64,000 nucleotides of DNA. Origin: Pseudomonas guariconensis (lineage in GTDB: Bacteria > Pseudomonadota > Gammaproteobacteria > Pseudomonadales > Pseudomonadaceae). The notes below the pieces were generated by a model. The model made no database searches, was not told the DNA's origin, and saw only the letters and a list, made by a program, of their open reading frames with translations. The translations under genes were made by a program, and so were the position numbers. The DNA lies in the NCBI RefSeq assembly GCF_900102675.1, contig NZ_FMYX01000016.1, positions 44,153 through 108,152 on the forward strand, written 5' to 3'. Below are positions 7,131-14,728 of the stretch, one piece after another (the stretch's first letter is position 1; each line of letters begins with the position of its first letter).

Positions 7131-8033
7131 ATGAACCTCTCGCTCTATCTGCTCACTGTCCTGATCTGGGGCACCACCTGGATCGCCCTGAAACTGCAGC
7201 TGGGCGTGGTCGCCATCCCGGTGTCGATCGTCTATCGCTTCGCCCTGGCCGGGTTGATCCTGTTCGCCATCCTCTTGCTCACCCGGCGCCTGCAACCGAT
7301 GAACCGCCGCGCCCACCTGGTGTGCCTGGCCCAGGGTTTTTGCCTGTTCTGCGTCAACTTCATGTGTTTTCTCACCGCCAGCCAGTGGATTGCCAGTGGG
7401 CTGATCTCCGTGGTGTTCTCTACCGCCACCCTATGGAACGCACTCAACGCGCGGATCTTCTTTGGCCAGCGTATCGCCGCCAATGTGTTGGGTGGTGGTG
7501 CCTTGGGGCTGGTGGGCCTGGGCCTGCTGTTCTGGCCGGAGCTGTTCAGCCACACCGCCAGCCGCGAGACCTTGTACGGCCTGGGCCTGGCGTTGCTGGG
7601 CACCTTGTGTTTCTCGGCGGGCAACATGCTTTCCAGCGTGCAGCAGAAGGCAGGGCTCAAGCCCATGACCACCAACGCCTGGGGCATGGTGTATGGGGCG
7701 ATGATGCTGGCACTGTACTGCCTGCTCAGCGGCATTCCCTTCGACATGGAATGGAACACCCGCTACATCGGTTCGCTGCTGTACCTGGTGATCCCGGGGT
7801 CGGTCATCGGTTTCACCGCCTACCTGACCTTGGTCGGACGCATGGGGCCGGAGCGGGCGGCCTACTGCACGGTGCTGTTCCCGCTGGTGGCGTTGAATGT
7901 CTCGGCCGTCGCCGAGGGCTACCAGTGGACGGCGCCAGCGCTGCTGGGGCTGGTGGCGGTGATGGCGGGCAACGTGCTGGTGTTTCGCAAGCCAAAGGCC
8001 AAGGTGATGGGGCGTGCGGTCGGCGTGAGGTAG
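7131..8033 (+). CDS. EamA/DMT family transporter
   Basis: 300 residues with ten hydrophobic segments in two repeated halves, as expected for the drug/metabolite transporter superfamily. The N-terminus LLTVLIWGTTWIALK is the EamA signature, and the second half begins YGLGLALLGTLCFSAGNMLS. The ATG has GGAAG seven nt upstream. It is an inner-membrane exporter or permease of unknown substrate (amino acids and metabolites are common in the family). It is divergent from the AraC-type gene, its likely regulator. Confidence 0.88.
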   Translation: MNLSLYLLTVLIWGTTWIALKLQLGVVAIPVSIVYRFALAGLILFAILLLTRRLQPMNRRAHLVCLAQGFCLFCVNFMCFLTASQWIASGLISVVFSTATLWNALNARIFFGQRIAANVLGGGALGLVGLGLLFWPELFSHTASRETLYGLGLALLGTLCFSAGNMLSSVQQKAGLKPMTTNAWGMVYGAMMLALYCLLSGIPFDMEWNTRYIGSLLYLVIPGSVIGFTAYLTLVGRMGPERAAYCTVLFPLVALNVSAVAEGYQWTAPALLGLVAVMAGNVLVFRKPKAKVMGRAVGVR

Positions 8034-8139
8034 GCGACGGCCCTCTGGTGCGGTTCTTTCATGGGGAAGCCCGCGAATACCGCGCGTCAGATTCGCCGGT
8101 GTCTACACTAGGCCAGACCTTTTATCGTTGGATCCGGCC

Positions 8140-9642
8140 ATGTCGACACTGTCAGCCTGGGACCGACACCTGTCGTACCGCCAGGTGCAGTTGCTGTGCC
8201 TGCTCGCCCTCGGCCTGCACCTGATCCCGCTGTTGCTGGCTGACTACCCGTACATGGACGACAGCTGGCGCGGGCATCTGGCCGGCAATGCCTGGGCAGT
8301 CGAGGGGCGGGTGATGAACGACCTGTTCTACGGCGCGCTTGGCTTCGGCCATGGGGCGCCGAACCTGTTCCCCTTGCCGCTGTTGCTGGCAGGCACGGCG
8401 GCCGCCCTGGCCCTGGCCCGCCTTGTGCGTCACTATTTCGTCGCTCCCACCGCCAGCGCGGTACTGGTGGTGCTGCCGCTGTGGTATCAACCGTTCTTCC
8501 TGCAAAACCTCTCTTACCAGTACGACGGACCGACCATGGCACTGGCGCTGGCCGCCTGTGTGCTGGCCATCACCCTGGAGCCTGGCAGCTGGCGACAGAT
8601 ACTCTGCGGCGCACTGCTGGTGGCGGTGGCGCTGGCTTTCTACCAGATCAGCCTGAACGTGTTCGCCGGGCTGTGCGGTGTGGAGGTCATGCGCCAGGTA
8701 ATGCTGGGCAAGCGGTGCGGCCAGGTCTGGCGCCATGCGCTAGGGCGCCTGGGCCAGGCGCTGGGCGGTTGTGCGCTGTATGGGCTGACGGCCTATCAAC
8801 TGATGACGCCCTTGCGCCAGGGCTTGCTGCCTGTCGAGGGGCCTTGGCCGTTCATCACTGTGGCACGGCTGGAGGTGATCGGCGAGCGAGTGGGGTTGTT
8901 GTTCACGCCGGGCACCACGTGGTGCTGCCTGGTGTTGATCGCGCTCGCGATCGTCGCGCTGGCCCGGCACCTCTGGCGTGTGCTGGACGGGCAGGGCAGC
9001 GTCGGCGCCCGGGTCGGCTTATGCCTGGCGTTGCTGGTGCCGATACCGGTGATTCTGCTGCTAATCCCCGGCATCACGTTGGTGTTCGCCGATTTCAACG
9101 ATGGCGCGCGCACCTTGATGGGCCTGGGCGTGCTCATGCTGCTGGTGCTGCTGCTCGCCCATGAGGCGCTCAGTGAAATCCACCCGCGCCTGGGCTGGCT
9201 GCTGGTGATACCGCTGTTGTGCATGCTGTCGTTCGCCTTCGCCTACGGCCGCGTGCTGATCGTGCAGAAGACGCTGCACCAGGCCGTCACCTTCGCCCTG
9301 GCCCACGACATCAGCGCCCAGCCCTCGCTGGCCAGCGCCCGACGCTACTACGTGCTGGGCATCGACTCTGGCGGCCAGTGGTTGCCGGCCGCCAGTGGCT
9401 CGTTCAAGGCCATGCCGGCGCTGCGTTATGTGCTCAACATCAACTACCTGCTGCTCCCGGAAATGATGCCGCGTGTAGGCCTGAGCAACTTCGGCTCGCA
9501 TCCGCCGCTGGACCGTCGACAGGTGCTGGCGCGTAGCCCGCAACCTGTAGTGCGGGGCAAGTTCTATGACATCCATGGGTTGGGCGATACCGTCTACGTG
9601 CTGATGAAAAAGCCCCGCGACCCCGAGCGCTACCGTTGGTGA
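8140..9642 (+). CDS. Membrane glucosyltransferase-like protein (GtrII/GtrC type)
   Basis: 500 residues from the ATG at 8140. About ten hydrophobic segments span the protein. Near the N-terminus DYPYMDDSWR has the acidic residues after the first membrane segment that GT-C polytopic glycosyltransferases use. A C-terminal soluble part of about 110 residues ends LMKKPRDPERYRW. It overlaps gtrA by 4 bp (GTGA) and gtrB follows, so it occupies the serotype-specific glucosyltransferase position of gtr clusters, which add glucosyl groups to O-antigen in the periplasm. The acceptor and linkage are unknown. Confidence 0.75.
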   Translation: MSTLSAWDRHLSYRQVQLLCLLALGLHLIPLLLADYPYMDDSWRGHLAGNAWAVEGRVMNDLFYGALGFGHGAPNLFPLPLLLAGTAAALALARLVRHYFVAPTASAVLVVLPLWYQPFFLQNLSYQYDGPTMALALAACVLAITLEPGSWRQILCGALLVAVALAFYQISLNVFAGLCGVEVMRQVMLGKRCGQVWRHALGRLGQALGGCALYGLTAYQLMTPLRQGLLPVEGPWPFITVARLEVIGERVGLLFTPGTTWCCLVLIALAIVALARHLWRVLDGQGSVGARVGLCLALLVPIPVILLLIPGITLVFADFNDGARTLMGLGVLMLLVLLLAHEALSEIHPRLGWLLVIPLLCMLSFAFAYGRVLIVQKTLHQAVTFALAHDISAQPSLASARRYYVLGIDSGGQWLPAASGSFKAMPALRYVLNINYLLLPEMMPRVGLSNFGSHPPLDRRQVLARSPQPVVRGKFYDIHGLGDTVYVLMKKPRDPERYRW

Positions 9643-10007
9643 ACCTTCGGCGCTTCGCCCGCTATGGCGTGGTCGGCCTGGTCAACACAGGCGTGCACTG
9701 GCTCGTGTTCTTCGTGCTGCACCTGGTCCTTGGGCGCAGCCAGGCGCTGAGCAATGTATTGGCCTTTGCCGGGGCGGCGAGCCTGTCCTACCAGCTCAAC
9801 GCCCGCTACACCTTCTTCGCCCGGCCAGGCGGCAAGCGCTACCTGTTGTTCCTGGCGGGTATGGGAGGGCTGAGCCTGGCCATGGGGGCGGTGTCCGACT
9901 GGGCGCGCCTGTCGCCCTGGTTGACCCTCGTGGCGTTCTCCACGGTCAGCCTGGTGGTGGGCTATAGCTATTCGCGCACTGTAGTGTTCAGACGGAGGGC
10001 GCCATGA
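9639..10007 (+). CDS. gtrA: GtrA family flippase-like protein
   Basis: 122 residues with four hydrophobic segments. It begins NLRRFARYGVVGLVNTGVHW and has SYQLNARYTF and VGYSYSRTVVFR, the GtrA signature. GtrA proteins are thought to flip undecaprenyl-phosphate-glucose across the inner membrane. I prefer the GTG at 9639 because GTGA overlaps the upstream stop, giving translational coupling; a TTG one codon earlier is also possible. It is coupled to gtrB by ATGA at 10004-10007. Confidence 0.87.
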   Translation: MNLRRFARYGVVGLVNTGVHWLVFFVLHLVLGRSQALSNVLAFAGAASLSYQLNARYTFFARPGGKRYLLFLAGMGGLSLAMGAVSDWARLSPWLTLVAFSTVSLVVGYSYSRTVVFRRRAP

Positions 10008-10942
10008 ACATTTCCCTGATCGTGCCGGTGTACAACGAGCAGGACACCCTGGAGCGCTTCTACCGCGCCGTGCGGCGCGAGCCGTCGTTGCAGGGCATGA
10101 CAGTGGAGATTCTGTTCATCAACGATGGCAGCACCGATGGCACCGAGGCCATCTGCGCAGACCTGGCTATGCGCGATGAATGGGTCACGGTGATCAATTT
10201 CTCGCGCAACTTCGGCAAGGAGTCGGCGCTGTTCGCCGGGCTGGAGTACGCCGAGGGCGATGCCATGGTGCCGATCGATGTCGATCTGCAGGACCCCATC
10301 GAGCTGGTCGCGCAGATGGTCGAACGCTGGCAGCAGGGCGCCGACGTGGTCCTGGCCAAGCGCCGCGACCGGGCTGCCGATACGCCGTTCAAGCGCTGGA
10401 GCGCGCGGCTCTATTACCGCCTGCACAACCGCATCGCCTCGACCCACATCGAGGAGAACGTCGGTGATTTTCGTCTGCTCGACCGCAAGGTGGTCGCCGC
10501 GATCCGCCAGTTGCCGGAGCAGCAGTTGTTCATGAAAGGGGTATTGTCGTGGGTGGGGTTTCGCACCGAAATCATCGAGTACGACCGGCCGCCGCGGGTC
10601 GCGGGCAACAGCAAGTTCAGCGTCTGGCGACTGTGGAACCTGGCGCTAGACGGCATCACCTCGTTCAGCACCGTGCCCTTGCGGCTATGGACTTACGTAG
10701 GCGGTGGGGTGTCGCTGTTCGCGTTTGCCTTTGCGGTGTACATGGTGGTCGATAAATTGCTGTGGGGGACCGATGTGCCGGGATATCCATCGTTGATGAC
10801 GGCCATTTTGTTCCTGGGCGGGGTGCAGCTGATCGGCATCGGCATCCTGGGGGAGTACATCGGGCGGATCTACCAGGAAACCAAGCACCGGCCGCGCTAT
10901 GTGGTGCGCAAGGTCGTCGGCAGGCGGCGCAAGATCAGGTAG
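10004..10942 (+). CDS. gtrB: Bactoprenol glucosyltransferase, GtrB type (GT2)
   Basis: 312 residues. The GT2 domain starts ISLIVPVYNEQ, with FINDGSTDGT, the D-D dyad in PIDVDLQDP, and KRRDR. Two transmembrane helices follow at about 225-250 and 265-290, ending GEYIGRIYQETKHRPRYVV, the DPM1/GtrB-like tail. It transfers glucose from UDP-glucose to undecaprenyl phosphate at the cytoplasmic face, feeding GtrA and the membrane transferase. The ATG overlaps the gtrA stop. The set of three is a complete gtr-type module. Confidence 0.9.
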   Translation: MNISLIVPVYNEQDTLERFYRAVRREPSLQGMTVEILFINDGSTDGTEAICADLAMRDEWVTVINFSRNFGKESALFAGLEYAEGDAMVPIDVDLQDPIELVAQMVERWQQGADVVLAKRRDRAADTPFKRWSARLYYRLHNRIASTHIEENVGDFRLLDRKVVAAIRQLPEQQLFMKGVLSWVGFRTEIIEYDRPPRVAGNSKFSVWRLWNLALDGITSFSTVPLRLWTYVGGGVSLFAFAFAVYMVVDKLLWGTDVPGYPSLMTAILFLGGVQLIGIGILGEYIGRIYQETKHRPRYVVRKVVGRRRKIR

Positions 10943-10951
10943 TGCGGCGCT

Positions 10952-10983
10952 GAGGCCTTCGTGGGTTCACCCGCGAAGGCCTC
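10952..10983 (+). repeat. REP palindrome, probable terminator of the gtr operon
   Basis: GAGGCCTTCG and CGAAGGCCTC form a perfect 10-bp stem around tgggttcacccg. It has the core of the P. putida REP family and lies between the convergent gtrB and dehydrogenase genes, so it may stop transcription from both sides. There is no clear T-run. Confidence 0.8.
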
Positions 10984-10995
10984 CTGAAACACGAC

Positions 10996-11970
10996 TCAGC
11001 CCTTCCAGACCTGCGGGTTGACCAGGTCCCGAGGTCGCTCGCCCAACAGCGCCGCGCGCAGGTTGTCGATCGCCCGATTGGCCATGGCTTCGCGGGTTTC
11101 AGCGGTGGCGGAACCCACGTGTGGCAGGGTCAGGGCATTGGGCAGCGTGAACAGCGGCGAGTCGGCCAGCGGCTCTTTCTCGTACACGTCCAGCCCGGCA
11201 CCGCGAATCGTGCCGCTCTGCAGCGCCTCGACCAGCGCCGCCTCGTCCACCACCGGCCCGCGGGAGACGTTGACCAAAAAGGCGCTGGGCTTCATCAGTT
11301 TGAGCTCGCGGGCACCGATCAACTTGCGCGTGGCCTCCGACAACGGCACCACCAGGCACACGAAGTCGGCTTCGGCCAGCAGTTGCTCCAGGCTGCGGTA
11401 TTGGGCTCCAAGCTCCTGTTCCAGCGCGGGCTTGCGGTTGTTGCCGCTGTACAGCACCTGCATGTTGAAACCGAAGCGGCCGCGCCGGGCGATGGCGGCG
11501 CCGATGTTGCCCAGACCGACGATGCCAAGGGTCTTGCCATGCACGTCGCTGCCGAAATGAGCTGGGCCGACGGTGGCTTGCCAGTGGCCGGCCTTGGTCC
11601 AGGCGTCGAGCTCGGCGACCCGGCGCGCACAGCCCATGACCAGGGCGAAGGCCAGGTCGGCGGTGCTTTCGGTGAGCACGTCGGGGGTGTTGGTCAGGGC
11701 GATGCCGCGCTCGTTGAAATAGTCCAGGTCGTAGTTGTCGTAGCCGACCGAGACGCTGGACACCACCTCCAGCTTGCCTGCGCCCTCGAGCTGCGCCCGA
11801 CCGAGCTTGCGACCGACGCCGATCAGGCCATGGGCCTGGGGCAGGGCTTCGTTGAACTGGGCGGCGATGTCACCGTGCTTGGGGTTGGGCACGATCACGT
11901 TGAAGTCTTGCTGCAGGCGTTCGGCCATGGCCGGGGTGATGCGGCTGAAGGCCAGGACGGTCTTTTTCAT
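10996..11970 (-). CDS. D-2-hydroxyacid dehydrogenase (GhrB / 2-ketogluconate reductase-like)
   Basis: 324 residues from the ATG at 11970, with GAGAAG upstream. It has GLGNIGAAIARR, the NAD(P)-binding loop, NVSRGPVVDE with the substrate arginine, the glutamate in YEKEPLADSP and the histidine in LPHVGSATAETR. This is the R-E-H triad of the D-isomer 2-hydroxyacid dehydrogenases. The sequence is most like glyoxylate/hydroxypyruvate reductase B and the 2-ketoaldonate reductases of Pseudomonas. It likely reduces 2-keto acids in the cytoplasm. It lies downstream of a LysR gene on the same strand with a hairpin between them. The exact substrate is open. Confidence 0.85.
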   Translation of the reverse strand: MKKTVLAFSRITPAMAERLQQDFNVIVPNPKHGDIAAQFNEALPQAHGLIGVGRKLGRAQLEGAGKLEVVSSVSVGYDNYDLDYFNERGIALTNTPDVLTESTADLAFALVMGCARRVAELDAWTKAGHWQATVGPAHFGSDVHGKTLGIVGLGNIGAAIARRGRFGFNMQVLYSGNNRKPALEQELGAQYRSLEQLLAEADFVCLVVPLSEATRKLIGARELKLMKPSAFLVNVSRGPVVDEAALVEALQSGTIRGAGLDVYEKEPLADSPLFTLPNALTLPHVGSATAETREAMANRAIDNLRAALLGERPRDLVNPQVWKG

Positions 11971-12021
11971 CGGGCTACTTCTCATGGCAAAAAATTGAAA
12001 GCTACAAGCTTCACGCTTCGA

Positions 12022-12066
12022 GCGGCAAGAAAAGCCGGGCGGCGTGGGCCTGGTTTTTCTTGCGGC
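12022..12066 (-). terminator. Hairpin after the LysR gene
   Basis: GGCAAGAAAA (near 12023) and TTTTTCTTGC (near 12054-12063) pair across a GC-rich centre. It lies just after the stop of the LysR gene, between it and the hydroxyacid dehydrogenase gene. The flanking bases resemble those of the algA terminator near 25494, so both may belong to one dispersed terminator-like repeat family. Confidence 0.65.
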
Positions 12067-12079
12067 TTGAAACTTGCGG

Positions 12080-13021
12080 TTAGCGACCGCTCTCGTGGAT
12101 CTTCAGGTCCGCCTCGTGGGCGGCGAGGATTTCCGGCAGCGAGTTGCGCAGGTATTCGACCCAGGTCTTGATCTTGGCATCCAGGTACTGGCGCGAGGGG
12201 TAGATTGCGTAGAGGTTCAGCTCCTGCAGACGGTAGTCGGGCATGATCCGCACGATGCTGCCGTCGCGCAGGCCGTCGATGGCCGAATAGATCGGCAGCA
12301 CGCCCACGCCCATGCCGCTGCGGATCGCCGTCTTCATGGCGTCGGCCGAATTGACCTGGAACGGCGAGCTGGTGATGTTGACCACCTCCTGGCCTTCCGG
12401 ACCGTCGAACAGCCACTTCTCCAGCGGGATCACCGGGCTGACCATGCGCAGGCACGAATGCTTGAGCAGGTCGGATGGCTTGTGCGCGGTGCCGTGCTTG
12501 GCCACATACTCGGGCGAGGCGCAGACGATGCTGTAGGTGATGCCCAGACGCTGGGAGACGAAGCCGGAATCCGGCAGCTCGCTGGCCAGCACGATGGACA
12601 CGTCATAGCCCTCGTCGAGCAGGTCCGGTACGCGGTTGGCCATGGTCAGGTCGAAGGTCACGTCCGGGTGCGACTCACGGTAGCGGGCGATGGCATCGAC
12701 CACGAAGTGCTGGCCGACGCCGGTCATCGAATGCACCTTCAACTGCCCGGCCGGGCGGGCGTGGGCATCGCTGGCTTCGGCCTCGGCTTCTTCGACGAAG
12801 GTGAGAATCTGTTCGCAGCGCATCAGGTAACGCTTGCCCGCCTCGGTCAGAGCGATGCGTCGGGTGGTGCGGTTGAGCAGCCGAGTTTGCAGATGGGCTT
12901 CCAGGTTGGAGACCGCCCGCGAGACGTTCGCGGTGGTCGTATCCAGTTGCGCCGCGGCGGCAGTGAAGCTACCGAGTTGGGCTACGCAACTGAAAGCACG
13001 CATGTTTTGCAGGGTGTCCAT
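12080..13021 (-). CDS. LysR family transcriptional regulator
   Basis: 313 residues. The N-terminal winged helix-turn-helix is MRAFSCVAQLGSFTAAAAQLDTT, with NLEAHLQTRLLNRTTRRIALTEAG. The rest is a LysR effector domain (GLRDGSIVRIMPDY). It is divergent from the OMF-FUSC-HlyD efflux operon with 180 bp between the starts. That is the arrangement of aaeR/aaeXAB-type loci, where a LysR protein controls efflux of aromatic or organic acids. By analogy it probably regulates the operon; the inducer is unknown. Confidence 0.9.
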   Translation of the reverse strand: MDTLQNMRAFSCVAQLGSFTAAAAQLDTTTANVSRAVSNLEAHLQTRLLNRTTRRIALTEAGKRYLMRCEQILTFVEEAEAEASDAHARPAGQLKVHSMTGVGQHFVVDAIARYRESHPDVTFDLTMANRVPDLLDEGYDVSIVLASELPDSGFVSQRLGITYSIVCASPEYVAKHGTAHKPSDLLKHSCLRMVSPVIPLEKWLFDGPEGQEVVNITSSPFQVNSADAMKTAIRSGMGVGVLPIYSAIDGLRDGSIVRIMPDYRLQELNLYAIYPSRQYLDAKIKTWVEYLRNSLPEILAAHEADLKIHESGR

Positions 13022-13201
13022 GGGTCACTCTCAAGGTAGAGGACAAAATTGTGACATGAAGTAACCGAAACGGTCTTCAGACTAAAGCCGGATTATCACT
13101 GTTTTGGTAACAAAGATTCGCAGGAATATGCGCTTATCGCCAGTGCGACCGCCCCCTAGAATTGCCCGGCCTCTTCACCTCATCCTCGGGAAATCGCAGC
13201 T

Positions 13202-14728
13202 GTGCCGCGTCGCATCATCAGAGCGCTGAATGCGCTCAGTGCCTGTGCCCTTAGCCTCACCTTGAGCGGCTGTATCGGAACCTGGGGCATCGCCCCGCAA
13301 AGCAAGACGCTGCAAGCCAACACCCTGACCACCGACGACGCGATCCGCGAAGCTGCCACCGACGCCCATTGGCCGGCGCAACAGTGGTGGCGTGCCTATG
13401 GCGACCCGCAGTTGGACCGCTGGGTCGAGCTGGCCCAGAGCGGCAGCCCGACCCTGGCCATGGCCGCGGCGCGGGTGCGCCAGGCCAAGTCCATGGCCGG
13501 TGTGATCGAGTCGGCGGAAAAGCTCCAGGCCAACGGCCAGGCCACCCTCAAGCGCCACAACTGGCCGGAAGATCAGTTCTATGGCCCTGGCGCGCTGTCC
13601 GGGGCCAACACCTGGGACAACAACGCCGCCATCGGTTTGAGCTACGCCCTGGATCTCTGGGGCCGTGAGCGCAATGCCAGCGAGCAGGCCGTGGACCAGG
13701 CGCACATGAGCGTTGCCGAAGCCCGCCAGGCCCAACTGGAGCTACAGAACAACGTGGTGCGCGCCTACATCCAGCTGAGTCTGCACTTCGCCCAGCGCGA
13801 TATCGTCCAGGCCGAGCTGGAGCAGCAGGAGCAGATCCTCGCCCTGGCCAAGCGGCGTCTGGACAGCGGCCTAGGCACGCACTTCGAGGTCAGCCAGGCC
13901 GAGGCCCCGTTGCCTGAAACCCATCGTCAGCTCGACAGCCTCAACGAAGAGATCGCCCTGACCCGCAACCAGTTGGCCGCCTTGGCTGGCAAGGGGCCGG
14001 GGGAGGGCGCGCAGATCCAACGCCCCACCCTGAGCCTTGGCGCACCGCTGAAGCTGCCGTCGAACCTGCCCGCCGAACTGGTCGGCCAGCGCCCCGATGT
14101 GGTCGCCAGCCGCTGGCAGGTGGCGGCCCAGGCTCGTGGCATCGATGTGGCTCACGCGGGCTTCTTCCCCAACGTCGACCTGGTCGGCAGTCTGGGCTTC
14201 ATGGCCACCGGCGGTGGCCCTCTGGAGTTTCTCACCGGGCGCAAGTTCAACTACAACGTGGGCCCGGCCATCAGCCTGCCGATCTTCGACGGCGGTCGCC
14301 TGCGCTCGCAACTGGGCGTGGCATCGGCGGGCTATGACATGGCGGTGGCGCGCTACAACGAAACCGTGGTCGGTGCGCTGAAGAACATCTCCGACCAGCT
14401 GATCCGCCGCGAGTCGATGAAAGAGCAGTCGCACTTCGCCGCACAGAGCGTGGCTGCCGCGCAGAAGACCTATGACATCGCCATGGTCGCCTTCCAGCGC
14501 GGGCTGACCGATTACCTGAATGTGCTCAACGCCCAGACCCTGCTGTTCCGTCAGCAGCAGATCCAACAGCAGGTCCAGGCCGCGCGCCTGAGCGCCCATG
14601 CCGAGCTGGTCACCGCCCTCGGTGGTGGGCTACAGGCCGGCCAGGACGTACCAGACGAGCAACGCCAGGTGGCGCCGAAAACGCCTGCGACCCTGGCCAT
14701 TTTCGACACGCCGAGCCACGCCGAATGA
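13202..14728 (+). CDS. Outer-membrane efflux lipoprotein (TolC/OprM family)
   Basis: 508 residues from a GTG. A lipoprotein signal ends LTLSGC at about residue 24. Two repeated OEP domains follow, with PQWWRAYGDPQLDRWV, SYALDLWGRERN and ADFYP-like segments (AHAGFFPNVDLVGSLGF). It would form the outer-membrane channel of the efflux pump encoded by the next three genes. It overlaps the FUSC gene by ATGA. In this operon the channel gene comes first, which is seen in several Pseudomonas fusaric-acid-type pumps. Confidence 0.9.
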   Translation: MPRRIIRALNALSACALSLTLSGCIGTWGIAPQSKTLQANTLTTDDAIREAATDAHWPAQQWWRAYGDPQLDRWVELAQSGSPTLAMAAARVRQAKSMAGVIESAEKLQANGQATLKRHNWPEDQFYGPGALSGANTWDNNAAIGLSYALDLWGRERNASEQAVDQAHMSVAEARQAQLELQNNVVRAYIQLSLHFAQRDIVQAELEQQEQILALAKRRLDSGLGTHFEVSQAEAPLPETHRQLDSLNEEIALTRNQLAALAGKGPGEGAQIQRPTLSLGAPLKLPSNLPAELVGQRPDVVASRWQVAAQARGIDVAHAGFFPNVDLVGSLGFMATGGGPLEFLTGRKFNYNVGPAISLPIFDGGRLRSQLGVASAGYDMAVARYNETVVGALKNISDQLIRRESMKEQSHFAAQSVAAAQKTYDIAMVAFQRGLTDYLNVLNAQTLLFRQQQIQQQVQAARLSAHAELVTALGGGLQAGQDVPDEQRQVAPKTPATLAIFDTPSHAE

